Made by a program: the position numbers and the translations under genes. This document shows, piece by piece, positions 14,673 to 22,299 of a stretch of DNA of 49,498 bases (its first letter is position 1; every line of letters starts with the position of its first letter). The notes beneath the pieces are model-generated. The model did no database searches and was not told where the DNA came from. It saw only the letters and a list, made by a program, of their open reading frames with translations. Origin of the DNA: Candidatus Aenigmatarchaeota archaeon (lineage in GTDB: Archaea > Aenigmatarchaeota > Aenigmatarchaeia > QMZS01); the NCBI GenBank assembly GCA_016932615.1, contig JAFGCN010000014.1, forward strand, positions 1 to 49,498, written 5' to 3'.

Positions 14673-15701
14673 ATGGACGTGGAAAAGAGTGTTTACGGCA
14701 TCCTGGAAGACGGGCAGCCCGTCCACATTTTCAAAATAACAACCGATTCGGGAATGGTTGCAGAAGTCCTGACTTATGGCGCTACAATCGCCTCCCTGAA
14801 AGTGCCTGACCGGGAAGGAAAGCTGAGAGATGTCGTCCTTGGCTATGACGACCTTAATGGATACCTCCACAACCACGGCCACATCGGCACAATCGCCGGA
14901 AGGTACGCCAACAGGATAGGGAAAGCAAGATTCTCAATTGATGGGGAGGAATTCCGCCTGAAAGCAAATAATGGCGAAAACAACCTTCACGGGGGCCCTG
15001 GGGGGTTAGATAAAGCCATCTGGAAAGCAAGGGAATTCATGGAAAAAGACCGGGCGGGAGTGATTCTCTCGTACCTGAGTAAAGACGGGGAGGCGGGTTT
15101 TCCCGGAAACCTTGAAACAGAAATTGTCTACTCCTTCAGCAACAACGGCGAATGGATTATCGAGTACCTCGCGAAAACCGACAAGCCAACGCACGTAAAC
15201 CTTACCCAGCACGCCTACTTTAACCTTAACGGTGGAAAGCGGGACATTCTGGATGAGATCCTCCAGATAGACGCCAAAACAACAACTGAAGTCAATAGCC
15301 AGCTGATACCCACCGGAGTCCTAAAAGACATAAGCGACGGCTCCTCTGACTTCAGTAAGCCAAAATCAATTGGGCAGGACATCCTGCGAACCGGCGGCTA
15401 TGACCTAAATTACGTCCCGGAAAAAGGGCCGGGGCTCTCGAAAGTCGCTTCAGCTTTTGACAAGGAAAGCGGAATAAAAATGGATGTCCTGACAACCGAG
15501 CCTGGGCTCCAGCTTTATACCGCAAACCACTTTAACGGCTTTACAGGAAAAGGGGGGACACGGTACACGAAACATTACGGGGTCTGTTTTGAAACCCAGC
15601 ATTTTCCGGACTCGCCAAACCGCCCAGAGTTCCCCTCCACCCTGCTTAGGCCAGGGCAGGAGTACAGGTCAAAGACGGTCTACAAATTTTCGGTCCAGTA
15701 G
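14673..15701 (+). CDS. galM: aldose 1-epimerase (galactose mutarotase)
   Basis: Interconverts alpha and beta anomers of hexoses such as galactose or glucose in the cytosol. The 342-aa length is normal. Family motifs are present: GRYANRIGKARF (sugar-binding Asn/Arg), NNGENNLHGG (His), VNLTQHAYFNLNG (catalytic His) and GVCFETQHFPDSPN near the C-terminus (catalytic Glu). No other sugar-metabolism gene is nearby, so its pathway cannot be read from context. It has its own promoter and follows the CE-protease-like gene. Confidence 0.95.
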   Translation: MDVEKSVYGILEDGQPVHIFKITTDSGMVAEVLTYGATIASLKVPDREGKLRDVVLGYDDLNGYLHNHGHIGTIAGRYANRIGKARFSIDGEEFRLKANNGENNLHGGPGGLDKAIWKAREFMEKDRAGVILSYLSKDGEAGFPGNLETEIVYSFSNNGEWIIEYLAKTDKPTHVNLTQHAYFNLNGGKRDILDEILQIDAKTTTEVNSQLIPTGVLKDISDGSSDFSKPKSIGQDILRTGGYDLNYVPEKGPGLSKVASAFDKESGIKMDVLTTEPGLQLYTANHFNGFTGKGGTRYTKHYGVCFETQHFPDSPNRPEFPSTLLRPGQEYRSKTVYKFSVQ

Positions 15702-15742
15702 ATCTCCCTTCTTTCTTATTGCTCTACTGTTTTTATGGGAAT

Positions 15743-16375
15743 ATGGCATATGTCTCCTTTCCAAGCTATGTGTACAGAAAAATCTCCTCTAAGAGAGGCA
15801 GGAAGGGCTCACTAGACATATATTTCCCCGGGCTTGAAAGATACCCTCCTAAAAGCGATGGATATAACCGGGAAATTCTGGACTTTTCAGAAAAAATGGC
15901 CAAAGAAAACGGAATAGAAGCCCGGCTTTACGGGCTCACGGCAAGCAGTGAAATCGCAAAAAGCTGGGAAGGGCGCGAAATCACGCCCCTCGTATCAAAC
16001 CTTTTCAGCCATAAGTACAATGGAGGGCTGGTGATAATCCCAAAGCCCCTTTTCTGGAGAACAAGCGAAAAGCTTGAAATGCCCCTTATCGAAGAACTGG
16101 CAAAAACTTCGGCAAGAATCGTCGAGTTGGAAGGAATGCCTCTCCTGTGGAGAGTAGATGAACCCTATGGCAACATATCCGAGTATATCCCTGAAAATCA
16201 GGTGCCAGGGCTTGAAGCCAATATAAGGGAAAAGCTTTCAGAAGCCCACCCTCCAGGAAAATACCCCTTTGGAGAAAAACCCATTGAAGCCACGCTTATA
16301 AAACGAGAACTCGATTCTGATTCCGCGGATTATGCAAAAATATATCCTGATTTTTTAAGCCCATCAGGCAACTAG
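15743..16375 (+). CDS. hypothetical protein, 210 aa
   Basis: A soluble protein with an N-terminal basic stretch (YRKISSKRGRKG) and a helical middle part (GYNREILDFSEKMAKENG). A YNGGLVIIPKP segment is reminiscent of the FNGGL element of the six-member family, but the rest does not align, so I leave it unassigned. The ATG at 15743 is preferred to a TTG at 15719. Its 3' end overlaps the mre11 3' end by 12 bp (convergent). Confidence 0.6.
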   Translation: MAYVSFPSYVYRKISSKRGRKGSLDIYFPGLERYPPKSDGYNREILDFSEKMAKENGIEARLYGLTASSEIAKSWEGREITPLVSNLFSHKYNGGLVIIPKPLFWRTSEKLEMPLIEELAKTSARIVELEGMPLLWRVDEPYGNISEYIPENQVPGLEANIREKLSEAHPPGKYPFGEKPIEATLIKRELDSDSADYAKIYPDFLSPSGN

Positions 16376-17533
16376 TTCGGTTGAGCTCTTGCTGTCAAGG
16401 AGTTTCTGCTCAAACCCCTTCCGAAGAATCTTTTCAACCCCGTCAAGGTTCTCGTCAAGGATAAACTCTAGCAATTCATCTGCAAAGTCGAGCTTGCTTT
16501 TCTCCTTTATTAGTGTCAGGCCATACTCCTCTGCAGACATCTGTTTTCTCAAAATCTCGGTCTTCTGTTCGTCAAAGCTCCTTGTTACCTCGCGCTGGAA
16601 GACCATTATTGCCTTGTCGGAATAGGTCTTTTCTATGAGGTTAAGGTCAATTGACGACGCGTTCTTTATCTTGAGCTTTACGATGGGCTTTACCTCCTGC
16701 TTTTCAAGCCCCTCAAGAAGCCCCTTTATCTCCTCAACGCTGTTGACAGACTCGTAAATAAATTCCCTCTGCTTTATCTCCCTGAAGCTCACACCCCCCT
16801 TTTCAAGGTCGAGCTCAAAGTACCCCTTGCTTACCTCTGACTCCTTCTTGTTTAGCTGCGTTGCAACCGTGCTTCCGGGCATCAGAAGCTTTGACTCGCC
16901 AACCTTTACCTCATTATGCCAGTGGATGTGGCCGTTTACGATATAATCAAAGCCCACCGGCAGGTCAGCAATCTTGAGGTAAACATCCTCCAGGTCAGAA
17001 TAGACAAACGGCTCGATGTTCTGGTGCATGACCAGTATGTTTATCGCGCCCGGTACTGGTTGTGGGTTCCATGCGGAAAGCACGCCCCGGGCATACTTTT
17101 CAGGCACATAGCTCATGCCGTGTATCACAACGGTTTTGCCGCCGATGTCAAAAACAACCTTCTTGCAGTGCAGGTTCACGAGAAGCCCCGCCTGGTCAAG
17201 CGCCTGCACGGGGTTTACAAGCTCCGCCCTCCTTTCATGGTTTCCATAGACAGATATGAAGGGAATCCCGTCTAGGGCGCGGGGGCTGATGTCCTTGTCG
17301 CAGCCGATAAACTTTGCCTTGCTTCCGTACTTGGTTTTCAGCTTCGACAAAAAGTGCATGCCTTCCGAAAAGACCTCAAGCCGTGGGACACGGGAATCGA
17401 AGAGATCTCCAGCAAAGATTATCAGGTCAACATTCTCTCTGGAAAGTATGTCGTCGAGCACAAAATAGGCGTCCTTCTCCCTCTCCGAGTTGTAGTCATA
17501 GCCAAGATGGAAGTCTGAGGCGATTAGAATCAT
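16364..17533 (-). CDS. mre11: DNA double-strand break repair nuclease Mre11
   Basis: Mn-dependent nuclease partner of Rad50 in DNA end processing. The calcineurin-like phosphoesterase motifs are in order: SDFHLG (Asp7, His9), FAGDLFDS (Asp43), YGNHE (Asn98, His99), and a later NGHIHWH metal-binding motif near residue 195. At 389 aa it matches archaeal Mre11. The start at 17533 (MILIASDFH) is chosen because family members begin right before the first motif; a longer frame to 17722 would overlap the upstream gene. rad50 lies separately at 24382, and no herA or nurA is visible in the window. Confidence 0.95.
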   Translation of the reverse strand: MILIASDFHLGYDYNSEREKDAYFVLDDILSRENVDLIIFAGDLFDSRVPRLEVFSEGMHFLSKLKTKYGSKAKFIGCDKDISPRALDGIPFISVYGNHERRAELVNPVQALDQAGLLVNLHCKKVVFDIGGKTVVIHGMSYVPEKYARGVLSAWNPQPVPGAINILVMHQNIEPFVYSDLEDVYLKIADLPVGFDYIVNGHIHWHNEVKVGESKLLMPGSTVATQLNKKESEVSKGYFELDLEKGGVSFREIKQREFIYESVNSVEEIKGLLEGLEKQEVKPIVKLKIKNASSIDLNLIEKTYSDKAIMVFQREVTRSFDEQKTEILRKQMSAEEYGLTLIKEKSKLDFADELLEFILDENLDGVEKILRKGFEQKLLDSKSSTELVA

Positions 17534-17576
17534 AACTAGAGCTTTTTTTAGTAAAGTTAAATTCAGCGCAAGTTCA

Positions 17577-18239
17577 CTAAATCTGAAGCCGATGGAAGCA
17601 AAAATTAATTCCCTCGCAGGGTTTAGCGTAGCAGGGGTAAGTAAGCGAGCGTCCACAGGGTTCGCCATACATATCAAAAATCCGGGCTCCATTATAGCCC
17701 GCAGTTGCAAGAGTCGCGCCAAAAGCTTCTATTGGAAGCCGGTACCTCATACCTTCAGAAACCGTGCCTGCAGGATTCGCCACCAAGGCAAAATCAGGGT
17801 CTGAGTAACTGTCGCCTACATACTCAGAAACCCTCACGCAGGTAGGCACAGTATTTCCTCCAGCAAGGAGGGGGTAAATTGTGTCAAGGCACTCTGGAGA
17901 CTGTGAAACTGGATAAAGAGACCCTTCAGAAATTACTGCTGCCATAGCACCCTCTAGAGAATTCCTGACGCCCGAGACAATCCCAATCCTTCCGTTAGAG
18001 GTAAGCTCTGTAAGCTCATCCACTCTGGAATCGCGATACAAAAACTCGGCCTTTCTGCTTTTCTTTCCTTTCTTGCCCTTCTTTGCGGGTAATTTGAACA
18101 GGTCAAGCTTGCCTTCCGGCAAAACAAAAAACCGCCCCTGGAATCCGCCATAAGGCCGATTATCTCTGCCCAATCGTTCCTGCAGGGTCCGGTTTGCACT
18201 GCATACAAATCTACCGAGCCCATAATAAGGAGGATTCAT
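17577..18239 (-). CDS. hypothetical protein in the uL18-uS5 operon, 220 aa
   Basis: The gene starts 10 nt after the uS5 stop, so it is probably co-transcribed with uL18 and uS5. It has a very basic middle patch (KLPAKKGKKGKKSRK, about residues 51-65) that could bind nucleic acid, followed by a Gly/Ser-rich hydrophobic part with LEGAMAAVISEG. The C-terminus holds four cysteines in C-G...C...C...C spacing (EPCGRS, YPCYAKPCEG, FCF). A DTIYPLL..GG string matches methyltransferase copy 2 by eye but alone does not prove kinship. Function unknown. Confidence 0.6.
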   Translation of the reverse strand: MNPPYYGLGRFVCSANRTLQERLGRDNRPYGGFQGRFFVLPEGKLDLFKLPAKKGKKGKKSRKAEFLYRDSRVDELTELTSNGRIGIVSGVRNSLEGAMAAVISEGSLYPVSQSPECLDTIYPLLAGGNTVPTCVRVSEYVGDSYSDPDFALVANPAGTVSEGMRYRLPIEAFGATLATAGYNGARIFDMYGEPCGRSLTYPCYAKPCEGINFCFHRLQI

Positions 18240-18249
18240 GCAAGCCAGA

Positions 18250-19182
18250 CTATTGCTTCATCTGATTTGCGTTTTTCAGCGCGTCTTCGATTGCCTGGAT
18301 GAAGTTTGTGCGGGAGTGTGTTTTTCCCCTCGTCTTTATCCTGACATCCTTGATTCCTGCTATCTCAAAAAGCTTCTTCATCTCGTCAGTTACACACAAG
18401 CCCAATCCCTTGGGGGCGGGCATAAGCTTTACCTCAACAGAGCCGGACTTTCCGTAGGTTGTAAATGGAATCGAATGGCCCTGCCCACAACTGCACTCCC
18501 AGGAGCCGCAGCCCTTCTTGACAGGGAACATGTTAAGCTTTGCGTTCCGGAGGGATTTTTCCCTTGCCGCCTTGTTCGAACTGGCCTTTCCGACGCCTAT
18601 TCCGACATAGCCCCTCGGGTCGCCGACAATTGTCATCATGGAAACGCTGGTTCTTCTTCCGGATTTGTGCACCCGGACAGTCCTCCTGCTTGGCCTCCTC
18701 TGGATACCCCCTCCCTTTCCAGGGCTTCCACCAATAAGGATCGTGTTTTCGGCAATGCCTGGGAACAGGATATCTATAATTTCCGGCTCCCTTATGACCT
18801 GCCCACTCTCAAAAAGCTCTTCAAGAGTCATCTCACCATTTTTAACCATCATGCCAAGCTTGGTCTTTGGAGCCCATTCAACCTCTTCTCCTTCCTCTCC
18901 GGCAAAGACTTCAGGAACCGCCGCCTTCTCTGGTGCGGATTCCTCAATGATTTCATCGTCGCCCTCGCCAACCGCCTCAAGCTCTTCCTCAACCTCAGGG
19001 TTTCCTTTTTCAATTTCCTCTTCAGTTGGGCCCTTGGTACAGTAAACTTCAGGCATCTTTATGCTGTCTACAGCCCCCTTTGGCTTTCTTGGCTTTGCCG
19101 CCTTTTTTGGCTTTTCAACTGCAGAAGCGACAGGCGCATCCTTAATTTCAATTTCATCCTTCACTATTTTTTTACTTACCAT
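18250..19182 (-). CDS. rpsE: small-subunit ribosomal protein uS5 with long N-terminal extension
   Basis: Part of the decoding-site wall of the 30S subunit. The archaeal/eukaryotic-type core begins near residue 103 with WAPKTKLGMMVKNGEMTLEE, followed by the double-stranded-RNA-binding part and the S5 C-terminal domain with GDPRGYVGIGVGKA and TRGKTHSRTNF. About 100 residues precede the core: a Lys/Pro/Ala-rich segment (20-40) then a strongly acidic one (52-102). Archaeal S5 proteins I know lack most of this. Start at 19182 overlaps the uL18 3' end by 11 nt, supporting the in-frame extension as translated. Confidence 0.96.
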   Translation of the reverse strand: MVSKKIVKDEIEIKDAPVASAVEKPKKAAKPRKPKGAVDSIKMPEVYCTKGPTEEEIEKGNPEVEEELEAVGEGDDEIIEESAPEKAAVPEVFAGEEGEEVEWAPKTKLGMMVKNGEMTLEELFESGQVIREPEIIDILFPGIAENTILIGGSPGKGGGIQRRPSRRTVRVHKSGRRTSVSMMTIVGDPRGYVGIGVGKASSNKAAREKSLRNAKLNMFPVKKGCGSWECSCGQGHSIPFTTYGKSGSVEVKLMPAPKGLGLCVTDEMKKLFEIAGIKDVRIKTRGKTHSRTNFIQAIEDALKNANQMKQ

Positions 19183-19687
19183 AATTATCTAAAATTTTTT
19201 GTTTTACTGCTTCAAAATCCTTTGAAACGTCCTCGGAGATATGCCTTCCTGAGAGCCGGTCATCGGAGGGCATCTTCTCGTCTGACATAGGAACTTCAAG
19301 CCCGGAATCGGCAAGTCCCTTCAAAACCGCAAAATACCTGTTTCCAGTGGTCTTTCTTGCAACGCCCATGTCAAAAACGGCGCCCTTTACCTTGTTTTTC
19401 TTGCAGAAAAGCCCAAAATAAAGCCCTGAAAGGTAACAGGCAGGAATGCTGTTTTTCGAGTGCTTCCAGCCCATTCCTTCAAGCTTTTTGGAAGTAAATG
19501 CGAAAGTTGTCTTGTCAGAGCTGCCAATTGCGCCAGAAGGGGCATATTCGACAACCTGCAGGGTGACAAAATTATTGGTTATTCTTGCCGCAATTCGCGG
19601 CATTTTTGATTTCAAAAGAGCAAGTCGCCTCTTATAATTGGTCTTTTCTTCTCCCCTTCGCTTGAGAGGCAACAGCTTCGGTCTCAT
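19172..19687 (-). CDS. rplR: large-subunit ribosomal protein uL18
   Basis: Binds 5S rRNA in the 50S subunit. The protein starts with the typical basic KRRGEEKTNYKRRLALLKSK segment, then RIAARITNNFVTLQVV, KHSKNSIPACYLSGLYFG and VFDMGVARKTTGNRYFAVLKGLADSGLEVP, all as in archaeal L18. It is first in a short leftward operon with uS5, an unknown gene and perhaps mre11. eL19, uL30, uL15 and secY, its usual archaeal neighbours, are absent here. Confidence 0.95.
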   Translation of the reverse strand: MRPKLLPLKRRGEEKTNYKRRLALLKSKMPRIAARITNNFVTLQVVEYAPSGAIGSSDKTTFAFTSKKLEGMGWKHSKNSIPACYLSGLYFGLFCKKNKVKGAVFDMGVARKTTGNRYFAVLKGLADSGLEVPMSDEKMPSDDRLSGRHISEDVSKDFEAVKQKILDNYGK

Positions 19688-19706
19688 TTTCTTAATTCAA
19701 TTTAAA

Positions 19707-19714
19707 CTTTAAAT
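19707..19714 (-). promoter_or_regulatory. TATA-like box for uL18-uS5
   Basis: CTTTAAAT on the plus strand (ATTTAAAG on the coding strand) lies 20-27 nt before the uL18 ATG at 19687. A second TTTAAA-type stretch (19700-19706) is adjacent. Confidence 0.5.
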
Positions 19715-19719
19715 CACCT

Positions 19720-19746
19720 ACCATATCCTTCAAACGACCATATCCT
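19720..19746. repeat. 10-bp direct repeat in the divergent uL18/19787 promoter region
   Basis: ACCATATCCT occurs at 19720-19729 and again at 19737-19746, a 17-bp period. It lies just upstream of the uL18 TATA box and 40-65 bp before the divergent 19787 start, so it could bind a regulator of the ribosomal operon. Confidence 0.45.
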
Positions 19747-19786
19747 GAGCAAAAGCCCAAAAACTATTTAAAAGTGAGAAGGTATT

Positions 19787-20380
19787 ATGGCAAGAAAAGT
19801 CTATGAAAGCCCCTTTGCTCCTGCCTTATATACCAAAATAGGCGAGGTTTTGAAAGAGTCCAATGGCCTTTTGCCCATTGGCAGAGAAGACCCTGTTTAT
19901 CTATGGGCAGACAGTTTGAGTGGAAATGTTTGGGGGGGAGCATTCGTGCCTTCCAGCGAGCTTCGGCCAGGAATGAAAATAGAAAACCTAGATTGGCTCA
20001 AAAACCAATGGATAATTCTCTTCGCGCCAGAGCTTAGCCCGGAAGACTGCTGGAAAGACTACATTAGTAAAAAATATAGGAGTCTTCATTTCAACGAAGG
20101 GCTCGAAATTGTGCCGGCATACAGCTATGCAGTGCTTACTTACCCTTCCAAACAGGCATCATCTCCAAGCGGCCCTCTTGAGCTTACGTGGTATTCTGGT
20201 AGGAATGACGAAGCAGTTCCAATACTGAGAGAAAATCCAGGAAACACTTGCCTCAACGAAGTTGTAGACTGGCCGGAAGATCTGAGAAAATACAATAACC
20301 GCGTAAAGGACCATGGACTTGGTTACCGTGGGACAAACGAGGGTGCATTGAAGTTCCAAAGACCTCGCAGAAAGGCCTGA
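19787..20380 (+). CDS. unknown accessory protein, six-member family (member 3), 197 aa
   Basis: Closest to the next gene: LYTKIGEVLKESNGLLP matches LYRKIGRVYPASNELTP, then PVY(L/I)xA, LSPEDCWKDYI against LSPEECMKRHV, FNEGL against FNGGL, a VLT/ILT strand, and a C-terminal KYNNRV/LLNNRL. ENLDWLKNQWIILFAP aligns by pattern with the NLDLLVRNTPLIV part of member 6 and the GLKKLDKQRVLCALG part of member 2. No catalytic motif or signal peptide is seen. It starts the tandem array 19787-22246. Confidence 0.65.
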   Translation: MARKVYESPFAPALYTKIGEVLKESNGLLPIGREDPVYLWADSLSGNVWGGAFVPSSELRPGMKIENLDWLKNQWIILFAPELSPEDCWKDYISKKYRSLHFNEGLEIVPAYSYAVLTYPSKQASSPSGPLELTWYSGRNDEAVPILRENPGNTCLNEVVDWPEDLRKYNNRVKDHGLGYRGTNEGALKFQRPRRKA

Positions 20381-20418
20381 GCCGAAAAATAAAGAGAACT
20401 TATATTTGGGAGACAATT

Positions 20419-20982
20419 ATGAGGTCCATTCCTGTAGATAGCCCGGCAAACCGTATCTTGTATCGTAAGATTGGGAGAGTCTACCCGGCGTCCAATGAGC
20501 TGACACCAGAAAGCAAAAATCCTGAAAATAGCAGGCCTGTGTACATTGAGGCACGCAGATGGAATTCTACCAGTACCCCTGCAACGTTTAGATTTCTGGA
20601 CGAACCTGCCCTAAATAACGAACCTATAGACTACCTGTATAAACTTAGGAGGAATACGACACTGCTAATCGCCCCAAATCTTAGCCCGGAAGAATGCATG
20701 AAGAGGCATGTCAAAAGGAAGCAGGGGTACGAATTCAATGGAGGCCTCCTCATAGAGGAAGCTCCCAATATAACTATTCTTACTCTCGAAAAGCCCTATG
20801 TGCTTGGCTACGTTCAGGACACTGTAGATTCCAGGATGAATCCCACTCTGCTGGAAAATCCCACCCATCTAGACCTGACAGAATACCGTAATGAGATGAG
20901 ACTCTTAAATAACCGGCTGTACCGTGACGGAAAAAGCTGCTTTGGAGACCTAAGAGATCGTGGCAAAGCAAAGACTATTTAA
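20419..20982 (+). CDS. unknown accessory protein, six-member family (member 4), 187 aa
   Basis: Paralogue of the preceding gene (shared LYxKIGxV, PVY, LSPE(D/E)C, FN(E/G)GL, (V/I)LT, NNR). Members 3 and 4 lack the longer N-terminal hairpin of members 1, 2, 5 and 6. The spacer before it is 38 nt with an AATAAAG-like element. Its 3' end contains ACTATTTAAAAGT, the same 13 nt found before member 3, which may be a trace of tandem duplication. Function unknown. Confidence 0.65.
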   Translation: MRSIPVDSPANRILYRKIGRVYPASNELTPESKNPENSRPVYIEARRWNSTSTPATFRFLDEPALNNEPIDYLYKLRRNTTLLIAPNLSPEECMKRHVKRKQGYEFNGGLLIEEAPNITILTLEKPYVLGYVQDTVDSRMNPTLLENPTHLDLTEYRNEMRLLNNRLYRDGKSCFGDLRDRGKAKTI

Positions 20983-20991
20983 AAGTAATTT

Positions 20992-21576
20992 ATGAAACTG
21001 GAAGAAAGATACCGCCCCGGAAAAGAAATCGAACTGCGGCCGATAATTGGTTCAGTTGTAACCTCAGTTGAAGAAGACCGAGGTCGGCTCGTTTTTGAAA
21101 ATGGGCGCAAGCTCTATGTTCATCCTTTACCCGAAAAAAGACCTGACTACTTTGCGCTTACCAACCGGCCGGTTAGAGATGAACAAGGTGTGACTTGGCT
21201 AGATGACCTTCTGGGACAAAAAATACTGAAAGTCGCGGATACCTCGCGGCGGGGGCGCTACATAGAGGAAACCCTGTACCAGAAAATCCTGGAAGAATGC
21301 AGAGGGGAACCTTGGGAGACCACCGCCCACTGCTCGCATATACTCGCAGTTCTTACTGACCAGGAGCCCCGTGTGCTTATGTATGGCGGGTGCGGCTGGA
21401 AAACGCCCTGGCTTTATGTAAACCCGGAATTCCTGAGTGCGGTAGATTCAAGGAAACGGCTGGAGGGGGGTGGATTTGAAGATTCCAGAGACTGGCACGA
21501 GCGGGCCCTTGGAAAATACCGGGGCCTTATGGCAACCTATCAGGACCGGCTTAGGGCAGAGGGAGTGAGGGTGTAA
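20992..21576 (+). CDS. unknown accessory protein, six-member family (member 5), 194 aa
   Basis: Shares with member 6 an (F/L)ENG...(Y/F)(V/I)H hairpin near residue 36, a WLDDLL/NLDLL helix, an LAVLTDQEPRVL strand matching LVVCTDHQPLRI, a following LYV, and a C-terminal DWHERALGKYRGLM matching HWYERAVPEYEKAM. Its LRPIIGSVVTSVEE resembles the LVGHTFTVEP of member 1. The start lies 9 nt after the upstream stop. Function unknown. Confidence 0.65.
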   Translation: MKLEERYRPGKEIELRPIIGSVVTSVEEDRGRLVFENGRKLYVHPLPEKRPDYFALTNRPVRDEQGVTWLDDLLGQKILKVADTSRRGRYIEETLYQKILEECRGEPWETTAHCSHILAVLTDQEPRVLMYGGCGWKTPWLYVNPEFLSAVDSRKRLEGGGFEDSRDWHERALGKYRGLMATYQDRLRAEGVRV

Positions 21577-21580
21577 AAAA

Positions 21581-22246
21581 ATGATGCTAAAAAAAGGAGA
21601 TGAGTTTTCGGTGAAAGGTTTTCTGTATTCAAGAGTCGAAAATGTTGGCAGAGGCAACCAGAACCCGATTGAGCTCGAAAATGGAGAGACATTCTTTATC
21701 CATGGTGTCGGTAATGGCGCCGATAGGTGCATCTACCTCTCCCCTGAAGAGCCCGGTGAGGAAAACGCAAAAGCAAACAACCTGGATTTGCTAGTAAGAA
21801 ACACTCCCCTTATTGTGACGGATCTGACTCTGGGAGGTAGTTGCTCCAACAGGTACGATTTTGGCAGAACACTCCGTGGACTTATTGCAAGCAGTTCAGG
21901 GAAGTTTAACGAGGGACTCTGGGGATGCGCAGGTGATCCGCTGGTAGTTTGCACAGATCACCAGCCGCTTAGGATTTCATTTGGCAACCCTGACGGGCGG
22001 CTTTATGTTAAGGATGACCTAGAAGTCCTTGAATGGTTAACGCTCAAAAAAAGATATGTCGATGGGAAAGGTTATGGCAAAAATCTGCCCCCAGAATTAA
22101 CAGACGTTTTTCGTAAAGAGCAGCCTGAACAAGTGGAACGTTACGGGCACTGGTACGAAAGAGCAGTCCCTGAATATGAAAAAGCAATGAGAAACCTCCA
22201 GACAGCGCACAGCCGTAGCAGGGGTTCCAGATGCCAGCGTTTCTAA
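21581..22246 (+). CDS. unknown accessory protein, six-member family (member 6), 221 aa
   Basis: The bridge member: IELENGETFFI and DRC match member 2 (FELENGELVFV, DEC); NNLDLLVRN and FNEGL match member 3; the TDHQP and W-x-ERA elements match member 5. There are two in-frame ATGs (21581, 21584) 4 nt after the upstream stop. The C-terminus is Arg/Ser-rich (SRSRGSRCQRF). No signal peptide or membrane segment. Confidence 0.65.
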   Translation: MMLKKGDEFSVKGFLYSRVENVGRGNQNPIELENGETFFIHGVGNGADRCIYLSPEEPGEENAKANNLDLLVRNTPLIVTDLTLGGSCSNRYDFGRTLRGLIASSSGKFNEGLWGCAGDPLVVCTDHQPLRISFGNPDGRLYVKDDLEVLEWLTLKKRYVDGKGYGKNLPPELTDVFRKEQPEQVERYGHWYERAVPEYEKAMRNLQTAHSRSRGSRCQRF

Positions 22247-22299
22247 ATTTAAAATAAGGCAACCCATAAAACTCAAAAAAACAACGAAAAAACTCGTTA

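Noticed and set aside
17534-17722. N-terminal extension of Mre11.
   Set aside because: Family proteins begin with the SDxH motif close to the first residue; the extension overlaps the upstream gene and lacks conserved content.
18238-19290. 350-codon rightward frame over the uS5 gene.
   Set aside because: It is the reverse of the uS5 and adjacent coding; uS5 is certain and the frame has no independent start signal.
20976-20985. TATTTAAAAG just before the 20992 start as a promoter.
   Set aside because: It is only 7-16 nt before the ATG, so transcription would start inside the gene; it is more likely a duplicated relic of the promoter seen before 19787.
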